The position numbers were made by a program, and so were the translations under genes. Shown piece after piece: positions 40,212 through 48,872 of a DNA stretch of 64,000 bases. The DNA comes from CAZSXU01 sp964610505 (GTDB taxonomy: Bacteria > Arandabacterota > Arandabacteria > JAGLYR01), in NCBI GenBank assembly GCA_964610505.1, contig CAZSXU010000021.1, forward strand, positions 1 to 64,000, written 5' to 3'. How positions within the stretch are numbered: position 1 is the stretch's first letter; the number at the start of each line of letters is the position of its first letter. The notes under the pieces are model-generated. The model was not told the origin of the DNA, searched no databases, and was given only the letters and a program-made list of their open reading frames with translations.

Positions 40212-40429
40212 GTGCTGCCTCCTTGCATCGATCTCATCCGCGGCAGCAAACGACCGCAGCCGCCCGGCCGCAGCGGCTCTCGTGTTGAAAGCATTCTCGA
40301 CCCGCTCGGGTTCTCCGTGCGGCACCGGATCGGTGACTTCAGTATGCATATGTACGCTGACTTCCGCTACTTTGTTTCTCCGCAGATATCCGGTGCGATC
40401 CTCCCCTGCGGATAGGCCGCCCTCGCCGG

Positions 40430-40458
40430 TTGACGCGGGGGGGCGCCTGCGCTATACT
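40430..40458 (+). promoter_or_regulatory. Strong sigma70 promoter
   Basis: TTGACG, exactly 17 nt, TATACT, with a predicted start near 40465 and a leader of about 41 nt to the ATG at 40506. Confidence 0.8.
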
Positions 40459-40505
40459 ATAGGTAGGAATAGGGCATTGGAGTCAACCCCTAGAGGTGAC
40501 GAGCC

Positions 40506-41714
40506 ATGTCTATGCGCAGAGGTATCGTTGTAGCTTGTTTGCTGGTTCTTGCGGCGACTCCCGTGTACGGCCTTACGGTTGCGGACGTCGTCGAGATGAC
40601 CGAGGCCGGTCTGGGGGATGAAGTCATCATCAACCAGATTCGGGCGACCCACTCGTGGTTCGACCTCACGGTGGATGAGATCATCGCCCTCAGCAACGCC
40701 GGCGTGAGCGACGCCGTGTTGTCGACCATGATTGCCACGGCCTTCGATGAGACGTCCTACGGAACGTACGACGCCTACGACTACGATTCGTACGACTACG
40801 ATTCGTACGAGTACGACGACAACTACAGCAACACCCGCTATGTGGTCGTCGAAGACGAGCCGGACGTTCACACGTACCTTCATCTGGGCGTCGGGTATCA
40901 CAGCTACCCGTGGAGCTATGTCTGGTGGGATTACTGGTCGCCCTCGTGGGACTACTATTGGTACGCCGGCGATTTCTGCCGCCCCTGGTGGAGCGTGCAC
41001 TACCGACCGTGGCACCATCGTTCTTACTGCTGGCACCCCTATGACTGGTGCGGAACGTATACCTGGTGGGATCGGGACCATTGTGACCGTGTCTGCCACG
41101 TGGGCTCGGGAAGAAGCCAGGTGCGGTGGAAATCGGCCACGCCCGCTCTTCCCGTGACGCTGGCCGGTTCGAAGACACGGATGAAGGCCATTCGGGACGC
41201 CGACCGGGGACGGACCGAATCGGTCCTGGCGCGGTTGGAGCCGACGCGGAAAAAATCTACCACGTCTCGCAATCTGCTCGCATCGAAAGGATACCGGACC
41301 TCCGGAGGTTCCGTGCCGGCGGCGGTGACGAAAGGTTCCAAGACTCGAGCGTCGCAGGCGGCCTCCGTCCACGCTCTCGGCAAGCGAAAGACCTCCACGG
41401 TCGGCCCGCGCGTCGATTCCCGTTCGCTCTCGAACAAGAAGCGGACAGCGCCCGCCCATCGGGGGTCCAGCATCAGCAAGAGCAAGGTCATCCGGTCGCG
41501 CGACAAGACCTCTTCCAGCGCCCATCGGCCCGCAAAGACGTGGGGCAGCAGCAAGAAGAAATCCTCCGGCTCTTCGAGCAAGGCGACCAAATCCAGCGTG
41601 CGGTCGAAATCCGGCTCGAACAAATCCTCACCGGCACGGAGCAGCCGGTCGGGTTCGAAGTCGGGCTCGAAATCTTCGAGCGGTTCGTCCAAGGGCTCGA
41701 AGAAGAAGCGGTAG
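40506..41714 (+). CDS. Exported low-complexity protein with acidic-Tyr, aromatic and Ser/Lys-rich regions
   Basis: A 402-residue protein with no assignable enzyme domain. Signal peptide 1-23. Residues 24-78 are a small helical repeat pair (LTVADVVEMTEAGLGDEVIINQIR and LTVDEIIALSNAGVSDAVLSTMI) seen at the start of various FCB envelope proteins. Residues ~84-106 are Asp/Tyr-rich, ~120-200 are exceptionally rich in Trp, Tyr and His with four Cys, and ~215-402 form a basic Ser/Lys/Arg tail (GSSKKKSSGSSSKATKSS) resembling histone-H1-type tails. GAGGTGA precedes the ATG. It has its own strong promoter and terminator, so it is probably an abundant single-gene product. The role is unknown. Confidence 0.82.
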   Translation: MSMRRGIVVACLLVLAATPVYGLTVADVVEMTEAGLGDEVIINQIRATHSWFDLTVDEIIALSNAGVSDAVLSTMIATAFDETSYGTYDAYDYDSYDYDSYEYDDNYSNTRYVVVEDEPDVHTYLHLGVGYHSYPWSYVWWDYWSPSWDYYWYAGDFCRPWWSVHYRPWHHRSYCWHPYDWCGTYTWWDRDHCDRVCHVGSGRSQVRWKSATPALPVTLAGSKTRMKAIRDADRGRTESVLARLEPTRKKSTTSRNLLASKGYRTSGGSVPAAVTKGSKTRASQAASVHALGKRKTSTVGPRVDSRSLSNKKRTAPAHRGSSISKSKVIRSRDKTSSSAHRPAKTWGSSKKKSSGSSSKATKSSVRSKSGSNKSSPARSSRSGSKSGSKSSSGSSKGSKKKR

Positions 41715-41738
41715 ATAGCCATACAGTGGAAGGAACGA

Positions 41739-41767
41739 GGGGAAGGCCCACGGGCCTTCCCCTTTTT
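41739..41767 (+). terminator. Intrinsic terminator
   Basis: A perfect 10-bp stem (GGGGAAGGCC/GGCCTTCCCC), a 4-nt loop and five T, 25 nt past the stop of the low-complexity protein gene. Confidence 0.9.
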
Positions 41768-41906
41768 CCTTGAGGCATAGGTCCTACAGGACGAGTGGAA
41801 ACCGGACAGGCCGCCGTCCGGCTTGGCGGGAACCGCAGACCGCCTTAGATTGTATCGGGTTCAGAGCAGGCCGCCGGCCCTGCACAGGAATCCCCAAAAG
41901 GGCCTC

Positions 41907-41936
41907 TTGCGCTCACTCCCGGATTCGGTGTAGTCT
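41907..41936 (+). promoter_or_regulatory. Weak candidate promoter of the C25 protease
   Basis: TTGCGC, 18 nt, TAGTCT, about 46 nt before the ATG. The consensus is poor. Confidence 0.3.
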
Positions 41937-41982
41937 GACGGATCATTCTGTGTAGGTTGTCCTTCTCGTCGGAGGGTGCCCG

Positions 41983-44900
41983 ATGCGGGCGCTTCGCACT
42001 GTTCTTCTTCTCTGTTTGTCCGCCGCTTTCCTTCCGGCGGTGGTGTCCGCGTCCGACAAGGGAGCGGAAGTTCTCGTCTCCGCCGAGAACCGGGTGGTCG
42101 TTCGTCTCGAATTCCGGGCGCCGGAGATCGAAGAAGTCGTGCTGGACGGGCAGGTGTTTCACCGGCCTCGTATGGAGAACTGCGTTCCGCTGATCGATCC
42201 CGGTCATCCCGAGGTTCCGGCGAGAGGCGTTCTTGTGGGGATCCCCTTCGGCGTGGAGCCCCGTGTGCGGTTGCTGGATGTCCGGCGCGGGGGAGAGCTC
42301 GGGCCGCTTCGAATCGTGCCTGCACCCACATACGAACCCTCCCGGGGCGAGGAGATCGATAGGCTGGTGCCCCGCTACGATCCGGATGCATCGATCTACG
42401 GTCGCGGGGCGATGTTCCCCGAGGAATGGGTGGAGGCGGGTTGGGACGGGACTCTTCGATTTCAACGGGTTCTCCAGGTCTCCGTGTTTCCCTTGAAGTG
42501 GAACCCCGCCGGGGGCGGTGAATGGGCGGACCGGGTGACGTTCGAGGTGTCCTGGGATAACGCCGCCGATCTCAAGGGGCTCGGGTCTCCGCCGGTCGAG
42601 CCGCTGTGGGAAGGCACATATAGAAGGGCCGTCGTCAATGCGGAGGGCGCGCGCCGGTGGCGACAGTGTCCGGCGCCGGCACCCGCGATGAAACGTACGG
42701 TCCAGCGGACCGACGAGTTCAAGCTCATCGTCACCGAAACGGGCCTCTACGAGGTCCGGTACGAGGATCTCGACGGGCTGGCGGGCTCCATCCCCAATGA
42801 CGAGTTCGGGATCTACCGGAAAGTCTACTCGGACAGCGGGAGCGTTCCCTGGGAAGAAGCGTTCACGCCTATCCACCTGGTGGATGCGGACGGGGACGGC
42901 AACTTCGGTGCGGGCGACCGGTTCTACTTCTGGGCCGAGAATTTCCAGGACGCCTACGTTGTGTATGGTTTCGAGGACCGGTATGCGCAGGAGAACGTGT
43001 ACTGGTTCGGCACGGGACCGGCGGGAGGAACCCGCATGGACAGCCTCGAGACCTGGGAGGGAGCCGCGGCCGGAACGCTGGAAACGTTTCCGGAAGTCCT
43101 GCATTTTGAGATCGATGCCTACTACGAGGATGAGCCGAACGGTCCCGACTACGATGGGCTGCCGCCCCAGAGAGACGCGGAACAGTGGTTCTGGACGTGG
43201 TACAACGAACACGAGGGCATGGTCGGGATTCAGGTCCACGACCAGGACCCGGCGACGCTCTTCGGTCTCCGCTCCCGGTTTGTCGGCGGGAATGATGGGA
43301 CGCACTACATCACCCCGACACTTCTGAACGGCGCGTCTCAGTACTACGAGATGGACGAATTCCACTTCTTCGATTACTCCGAGTACATTTTCGACTCCGG
43401 GCAGGTTCTCCCGAACACGGTGCTGCTCGACGGCGCGAACTACTTCCTCTACGAGGGGTACCGCGAAACGGGCGGCCAAACGCTACAGAGGACGGGAGCG
43501 TTTCTGGATTGGGTGGAGCTCACCTACGATCGGCGGCTCACGGCTCGGGACGACTATCTCGTCTTCAATTCGGGGCAGACCACGGGAGCCGCCGCGCTTC
43601 TCGTGGAGGGCTTTACGGATCCTTCGATTCTGCTCTTCGACATCACGGATCCCGGCGAGGTGCGGAGACGGATGTTGCCCTCCGGGGCGGTGGAGGAGGA
43701 CGGGGGAACCTACAGGTTGACCTTCGCCGACAGTCTCGGCGCCAAGAGCGCCGGGGCGGCGCGGTGGGTGGCCGTGGCGAACGGTGGCGCCAGGCGTTTC
43801 TCCGAGGATCGGGTACTGAGGGACGAACCCTCATCGCTCCACAGTTCCGAGGGTGACTATGTGGTGATCGCGCACCCTCTCTTTCTCGATGGAATCGCGC
43901 CGCTCGTCGCCCACCGGGAGAGTCAGGGGTTCCAGGTGCAGGTGGCCGACGTCCACGACGTGTACGATGAGTTCAATGGTGGAATGAAGGACCCGGTTGC
44001 GATCAAACGGTACCTCCGGTGGGGATTCGATCACTGGACGAAGAAACCCCAGTTCGTTCTGCTGGTGGGAGACGCCAGCGAGGACCACCGCGGAATCTAC
44101 GTCGAGAGTGGTCCCGATTTCGTGCCCACCGTGAGCACGATTGCCTACTCCGAGCTGGCGGCAATTGACAACTGGTTCGTTCGGCTGGACGACGACTCCT
44201 ACCTTCTGGATCTCTACCTGGGACGCCTGTCTGTCGGTTCCGAGGCGGAGCTGGAAACGGTCGTCGACAAGATCCTGGCGTACGAGCAGTTCTCTCCTGA
44301 CGACGCGTGGCGCGGCCGGGTGGTGTTGTTGAGCGACGATTTGTGCTCGAGCGTGGAGTACTCGTGTATGCGGGGCGGGGACCTGGAGTTTGAGAGCGCC
44401 ACGCGCGACGCGGCGGCCATCGCGCGGGCGAGCCCGGGCGGTGCTCCGGACGTCGTGGAGATCCACCTCAGCGAATACACCGGGTATACGTACGAGGACG
44501 GCTATCACGGGCCGTGCTACGGGGGTACCGTCACGCAGTTCAAGTCCTGCCTCTGGGAGTCCGTGTACGCCAACGTGACGCCGCTGCTGTTTGAGAATCT
44601 CAACGAGGGGGCGATGCTCTTCACCTTCCAGGGGCACGGAAACCGGAAGACCGTATTCGATGAGTTCGTGATCCTGGACACCTCCGTCATGATATCCATG
44701 TGGCGGTCGGATGTGACCGACTTCTCCTCGAATTCGGAAAAACCGTACATCGTGCACGGGTTCGGATGCCACTTCGCGGATTTCGACGAGGTGGAGGAGG
44801 AAGACGACATCACGCAGGAGTCCATCCTCGAGAAGATGCTGTTCCTTCCGAACAAGGGCGCCGTGGCGGTCCTCGGGAGTACGGCGCTGGAAGCGGCCAA

Positions 44901-46038
44901 TACGAACGCGGAGTACGAGCGGCAGCTCTATCGCGCCTTCTTCGACAGTCCCCCGACGGCGGCGAAGGATGGGGGAGACCGCGCCCGGTGGCTCCTGGGC
45001 GAAGTCCAGGCAACGTCCATCGCCTACCTTGCGGCGAACCCCGTCTACGACGGGCCGTTTCTCTCGCGATACGTGCTTCTCGGAGATCCGGCCCTGAGGA
45101 TCGACGCGCTGCCGCCGTCGATGCGCGCGACCATCGACGGAGTGGTGGCGGAGGATGGGGGCGTCATCACCGCCGGCGACAGCGCGGTCGTGATCATTCG
45201 CGTGGAGGTCGGCGACGAGGTGGCCGTCGACAGTACGTCCATCTCCGTCGGCATTCAGGAGTCCGACGGCGTGGTGAACCTGACGGCGGGCGAGGATTTC
45301 CGGGTGGTGCGGGACAGCACGGTGACGGGCGGGCGCGTGTACGTGATCGAGTACGCCCATGAGATTCAGTTCGCCGACTACGATTTGGTCTTCGGCGCCC
45401 AAGATCGGAACGGCCGGGCGGTGTCCTTCACCCTCAGAGTCCGCTTTGCGTTCGAGGTCTGGTTCGACGGCCGGGTGGCGATGGATGGAAGCCGGGTCAT
45501 GCCGGGCGCCCAGGGCGTGGCGGAGGTGACCTTCCCGAGGAAGGTGGAAGAGAGCGAACTGTCGGTCAAACTGTCGGGAGCCGCTGGAGATCAGGTTCTT
45601 CCGGCGGTGAAAGAGCCTCTCAACGATACCGGAACCGGCTGGCGCGTGTCCTTTTCTCTGGAGGGTGTGAATCCCGGCGTGTACGACCTCGTCTTCGTCT
45701 TTGGAACCACCGAACGGGTCATGATGTCGTTCGAGATCGCGGACCGGCTCCGAATCGATGCCGCGGCCGCCTACCCGACTCCCTTCGAGGAAGAAACCGC
45801 CTTCACGTTTGTTCTTTCGCGATCGGCCGAGACCACGCTTCGCGTGTTCACGGTGGCCGGCCGCCGCATCCGCACCCTCGAGCACAACGGTTCGGTCGAT
45901 TTCAACCACGTGTCGTGGGACGGCCGGGACCAGGAGGGCGACGAGATCGCCAACGGCGTCTATCTCTATCAGATTACGGCGAAGAGCGGGGACGAGGTCG
46001 CGAAGTCGGACATCCTCAGAGTCGTCAAGATGAAATAG
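41983..46038 (+). CDS. Gingipain-like C25 cysteine protease, secreted, with FlgD-like tail
   Basis: A 1351-residue exported protease. Signal peptide 1-23. A C25-type propeptide (about 30-250; DPGHPEVPARGVLVGIPFGVEPRV) is followed by a beta-rich region. The caspase-like catalytic domain covers about 620-1040, with LLVGDASEDHRG, the catalytic His885 in FTFQGHGNRK and Cys929 in VHGFGCHFADFD, and the closing RYVLLGDPALRID. The C-terminus has an Ig-like domain and the FlgD-like tail (AYPTPFEEETAFTFVL, VAGRRIRTLE, GVYLYQI) ending RVVKMK. It would cleave after basic or other residues; specificity cannot be read by eye. In Bacteroidetes such enzymes leave by type IX secretion. Confidence 0.93.
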   Translation: MRALRTVLLLCLSAAFLPAVVSASDKGAEVLVSAENRVVVRLEFRAPEIEEVVLDGQVFHRPRMENCVPLIDPGHPEVPARGVLVGIPFGVEPRVRLLDVRRGGELGPLRIVPAPTYEPSRGEEIDRLVPRYDPDASIYGRGAMFPEEWVEAGWDGTLRFQRVLQVSVFPLKWNPAGGGEWADRVTFEVSWDNAADLKGLGSPPVEPLWEGTYRRAVVNAEGARRWRQCPAPAPAMKRTVQRTDEFKLIVTETGLYEVRYEDLDGLAGSIPNDEFGIYRKVYSDSGSVPWEEAFTPIHLVDADGDGNFGAGDRFYFWAENFQDAYVVYGFEDRYAQENVYWFGTGPAGGTRMDSLETWEGAAAGTLETFPEVLHFEIDAYYEDEPNGPDYDGLPPQRDAEQWFWTWYNEHEGMVGIQVHDQDPATLFGLRSRFVGGNDGTHYITPTLLNGASQYYEMDEFHFFDYSEYIFDSGQVLPNTVLLDGANYFLYEGYRETGGQTLQRTGAFLDWVELTYDRRLTARDDYLVFNSGQTTGAAALLVEGFTDPSILLFDITDPGEVRRRMLPSGAVEEDGGTYRLTFADSLGAKSAGAARWVAVANGGARRFSEDRVLRDEPSSLHSSEGDYVVIAHPLFLDGIAPLVAHRESQGFQVQVADVHDVYDEFNGGMKDPVAIKRYLRWGFDHWTKKPQFVLLVGDASEDHRGIYVESGPDFVPTVSTIAYSELAAIDNWFVRLDDDSYLLDLYLGRLSVGSEAELETVVDKILAYEQFSPDDAWRGRVVLLSDDLCSSVEYSCMRGGDLEFESATRDAAAIARASPGGAPDVVEIHLSEYTGYTYEDGYHGPCYGGTVTQFKSCLWESVYANVTPLLFENLNEGAMLFTFQGHGNRKTVFDEFVILDTSVMISMWRSDVTDFSSNSEKPYIVHGFGCHFADFDEVEEEDDITQESILEKMLFLPNKGAVAVLGSTALEAANTNAEYERQLYRAFFDSPPTAAKDGGDRARWLLGEVQATSIAYLAANPVYDGPFLSRYVLLGDPALRIDALPPSMRATIDGVVAEDGGVITAGDSAVVIIRVEVGDEVAVDSTSISVGIQESDGVVNLTAGEDFRVVRDSTVTGGRVYVIEYAHEIQFADYDLVFGAQDRNGRAVSFTLRVRFAFEVWFDGRVAMDGSRVMPGAQGVAEVTFPRKVEESELSVKLSGAAGDQVLPAVKEPLNDTGTGWRVSFSLEGVNPGVYDLVFVFGTTERVMMSFEIADRLRIDAAAAYPTPFEEETAFTFVLSRSAETTLRVFTVAGRRIRTLEHNGSVDFNHVSWDGRDQEGDEIANGVYLYQITAKSGDEVAKSDILRVVKMK

Positions 46039-46103
46039 CCCGGACTATTCAGGAATCCCTGTCGTGAGGCCCCACTCAGAACTCAGAACGTAGAACTTAG
46101 AAC
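46039..46103. repeat. ACTCAGAAC-type repeat between convergent genes
   Basis: 46076-46110 is four near-tandem copies of (A)CTCAGAACGTAGA/ACTTAGA words, matching 16784 and 35186. Just before it, ATTCAGGAATCCCTGTCGTGAGGC resembles 13035-13060. Confidence 0.7.
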
Positions 46104-47384
46104 TCAGAACTGATACCCCACCCACGCGCTCACCACGTTGGTCGCCGTGTTGTCCTCGGGATTCCGGTGTTTCTCGGGCGAGAAGAGACCGGTCAGATCG
46201 AACCGCAGGCCGTCTGCGAGCATGAGTTCCGCAAGTAAGCTCAGATCCAGGTACCAGTAGTCCGATTCCAGCGCGCCGTCTGGAAACTCATACCTTCGGT
46301 GCCCGACCCGGGCCGAGACGTCGCACCAGAACCTCGGCAGCGGCATGTAGTCCGTGGTCACTTCAATGAGAGCCTCGCGATAGCTCTCCTGGAAATAGAC
46401 CCACTCCTCTTCGACCGCTGCCGTGTCTTCCACGTGGGAAACGTCGTAGAGCTCCACTCCGGGCAGAATCTTGAGGTCCCATCGATCGGTCAAATGGACG
46501 GCCGGGCCGATCCGGGCCGTATACGTGCGGGCGTTCCGGTAGATCGGGTCGACGGATTCGTACCACTCGGCCCGGACGTCGAGTGCGGATTCGAGACCGA
46601 CTCTGTCCGAGATCGACCAGTCCAGCAGCACGTCGCTCTCCGCCCTCAGGAAGTTGCTCCGAGGGCTTCCGGCCGGGTAGCGGCGCCACTCCAGACGCCC
46701 GCTCCCCCCGATCAGGGTAGCCGGGCTCGACATCCAGAATACCTCGCCCGAGACTTCCTCGGACACGTACCCGATCAATGAAGAATCGGGCGCGAACAGG
46801 TTTCGGTGCGAGACCTCGACGTCGAGCGTCCGGGCGAGGATGTCTCCGATCCTGAGGGAAAGGCTCGCGTCGTTCAGGTAGCTGTCATAGAAGTAGGCCG
46901 TTCTCTCCGAGTAGCCGATGCCGTAGACGCGGTCGGTCAGCCGCAGTTCCGCCGACGAGTTGAGGTCTCGCCGGTACTGAACCCGCGCCTCGCCCTGGAC
47001 GTGATCGTTCGAGTAGGAGAGCGAAGACCCGGAGCGGTACCGTCGTCCGCCCAACGTGCCCCTCCAGGACCACGGCCCCGCGGACAGAGCGCTGCTCTCG
47101 ATCTCGGCGCGGGCCTGCCAGTAGTCCTCACCGAGGAAGAACTCGGCCTGTCCCTCGACCGGCGAGTCGCCGGTCGAGGGCGGGCGATAGCCGAGGATCA
47201 GCCGGAGGCTGCCCTCGCTGAAGGTATTCGTCGTGTCCTGGTCAATGAGCTCGTAGCTGTGGGAGAAGTAATCGTATCCCAGGCGGATTTCGGGCGTCCA
47301 GCCTGAGGGCCGGGCACAGAGGGGATGAGGCGCCGAGACCAGCAGCGCCGGAAGAAGGAAGATTCCCAACGCGCGAACGCTCAC
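46104..47384 (-). CDS. Outer-membrane beta-barrel protein
   Basis: A 426-residue exported protein. The signal peptide covers about the first 24 residues (LLPALLVSAPHPLCA). The rest is strands with alternating hydrophobic and aromatic residues (EIRLGYDYFSHSYEL, AELRLTDRVYGIGYSERTAYFYDSYL, FWCDVSARVGHRRYEF), ending VSAWVGYQF; the terminal Phe is the usual barrel-assembly signal. About 18-20 strands can be imagined, but no named family was recognised. It starts with GTG at 47384, with GAGAAGG upstream. It lies 86 nt downstream of the coiled-coil gene and is likely on the same sigma54-dependent transcript. Confidence 0.8.
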   Translation of the reverse strand: MSVRALGIFLLPALLVSAPHPLCARPSGWTPEIRLGYDYFSHSYELIDQDTTNTFSEGSLRLILGYRPPSTGDSPVEGQAEFFLGEDYWQARAEIESSALSAGPWSWRGTLGGRRYRSGSSLSYSNDHVQGEARVQYRRDLNSSAELRLTDRVYGIGYSERTAYFYDSYLNDASLSLRIGDILARTLDVEVSHRNLFAPDSSLIGYVSEEVSGEVFWMSSPATLIGGSGRLEWRRYPAGSPRSNFLRAESDVLLDWSISDRVGLESALDVRAEWYESVDPIYRNARTYTARIGPAVHLTDRWDLKILPGVELYDVSHVEDTAAVEEEWVYFQESYREALIEVTTDYMPLPRFWCDVSARVGHRRYEFPDGALESDYWYLDLSLLAELMLADGLRFDLTGLFSPEKHRNPEDNTATNVVSAWVGYQF

Positions 47385-47470
47385 TACGTGTACCTTCTCT
47401 CGAGGAAACGGGAATCGGCGGGGCTCCGGATTCCGGGCCCCGCCGCGCCCCTCCTCTCCAGGATCGCTTC

Positions 47471-48556
47471 TCAGAAGTCCCCGGAGCCGATTCTCTGCCT
47501 CGCAGCGTTCACCAGCTTCGCGGCGGCACGCGTCTGCGTCAGCGCGGTGTCCGTCCGGTCGTCGTTGAATGAATCCCAGGCCTCGCCCTGCAGCGCGACC
47601 GCATCATCCAGCAGCCGGATCGCCTGCGGATCTTCGCCCATACGGATCCTGTCCCCATACGTCTCAATCAGATCGTCCGTGTGAAGAAGCATTCTCTCGG
47701 CCTCGGTCGCGGGCTCCGTCTCCGACAGTCTCAGGGCGAGGCGCGCCAGGGTTCGCGCCCGGAGCGTCAGCCTGCGGGCGAAGTCGAGGTTTCCCTGTTC
47801 TTCATTCAGGCGCGCCTGCTCCTGAACGGCCTGCGCGCGGTCCAGGACGGCGGCCGACCCGGGCTCGTCGGCGTCACGCACCGCTTCGGCGACATCGTCC
47901 ATGATCTCATCGGTCCGGTCCAGATCCTTGCCGAGTCTTTCCCGGGACACCGCCTGTCCTCCCACCGCCTTGATCACTTTCTTGATCAGGGCGGACGTCT
48001 GGTCCATCAGCTTGTACGCCAGGAGCACCTCGCCGCGGCTCTCGGCGGCAAGCGCCCGGTGGAAAGTGTCGACGGCCATGTCCAGCATGCGGGCGGTTTT
48101 CTCGTCCACCTGTTCCAGTCGCACCCGGCGCCGGAGCAACTCGAGGGACTCCCGGTTCTGTTCGATGAAGCGCCGTGTCCACCGGTGCCGCTGTTCCAGA
48201 CGCTGCTGTTCCGCCGCAATGGTCCGGATCCGGTCCAGGGCCTGGGCGGAGAACTTGTAGGAGGTGTCGTACCGGCGATGCTCAAAGGCGTCCCGGGAGT
48301 GGTCGATCCACTGCTCGACGCTCCGAATGGCGTTGCCGATCTGGACGTCGGTGGCGGCCACTCCGGACGCGGCATCCATCAGCCTGGCGTAGGCCTCTTC
48401 GGCCTGTTCGAGCTGGCGTTCGGCCTGTTCCCTGGAGACGGCCCGGGCGTCGCTTGCCGCAACGATGGTTCCCATCACCAGAATCGACACGACCAGGCAG
48501 GCCGCTCCCCGGCTCCGCCTCCGCTTCGGTTCCGAGTATCCAAGCAACCGTTTCAC
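47471..48556 (-). CDS. Exported helical coiled-coil protein
   Basis: A 361-residue protein with a basic N-region and hydrophobic signal (AACLVVSILVMGTIVA, then ASDARA), followed by almost continuous charged helices (REQAERQLEQAEEAYARLMDAA; RLTLRARTLARLALRLSE) with many Arg, Gln and Glu. DUF4398-like segments are possible, but no family was confirmed. It is probably a periplasmic rod or partner of the barrel protein encoded next. GTG at 48556 is chosen for GAGAGGAAG upstream; an ATG at 48589 is the alternative. A sigma54-type promoter and a palindrome lie upstream. Confidence 0.72.
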   Translation of the reverse strand: MKRLLGYSEPKRRRSRGAACLVVSILVMGTIVAASDARAVSREQAERQLEQAEEAYARLMDAASGVAATDVQIGNAIRSVEQWIDHSRDAFEHRRYDTSYKFSAQALDRIRTIAAEQQRLEQRHRWTRRFIEQNRESLELLRRRVRLEQVDEKTARMLDMAVDTFHRALAAESRGEVLLAYKLMDQTSALIKKVIKAVGGQAVSRERLGKDLDRTDEIMDDVAEAVRDADEPGSAAVLDRAQAVQEQARLNEEQGNLDFARRLTLRARTLARLALRLSETEPATEAERMLLHTDDLIETYGDRIRMGEDPQAIRLLDDAVALQGEAWDSFNDDRTDTALTQTRAAAKLVNAARQRIGSGDF

Positions 48557-48639
48557 TTTCGTCGCTTCCTCTCTTGGGCGTGATCTCATTATCCTGATCC
48601 AGGGTTCCGGGCTTCTTCTCTCTAACGAGAACAAACTGA

Positions 48640-48655
48640 AGCAGGATCCGGGCCA
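48640..48655 (-). promoter_or_regulatory. Sigma54 (-24/-12) promoter of the coiled-coil/barrel genes
   Basis: On the minus strand TGGCCCGGATCCTGCT, against the consensus TGGCACG-N4-TTGCW. GG and GC are correctly 10 nt apart, with two mismatches. The predicted start is near 48629. It lies just after the gene for a sigma54-dependent activator. Confidence 0.65.
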
Positions 48656-48697
48656 CATTCGGGCCCCTTGGAGCGTTCTCTCGACATCCTCTATCCG

Positions 48698-48710
48698 GTT
48701 GTACTACAAC
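48698..48710 (-). promoter_or_regulatory. Palindrome, candidate upstream activator site
   Basis: GTTGTA-C-TACAAC, a perfect 6-bp inverted repeat centred about 75 bp upstream of the predicted sigma54 start. That position suits an NtrC-type activator. It could also be a chance palindrome. Confidence 0.5.
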
Positions 48711-48872
48711 ACGGTAAGGGTCTTGCACCGAGAGCGAAATCTGCCGATGTCCCGGATTCCCCAGGCATCTCGAACCACCCGGGACACTCTACTGCACCCC
48801 ACGGTACGATTGACCCGATCCTCAGCCGACCTGCTTCGGATTTGTGAAATCTGTGGCTCGCCCTTGCTCCGC

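Noticed and set aside
43831..45909. Long open frame of 692 codons on the minus strand opposite the C25 protease gene
   Set aside because: It is antisense to a protease with intact catalytic motifs and has no recognisable domain. Such frames are expected in GC-rich coding DNA.
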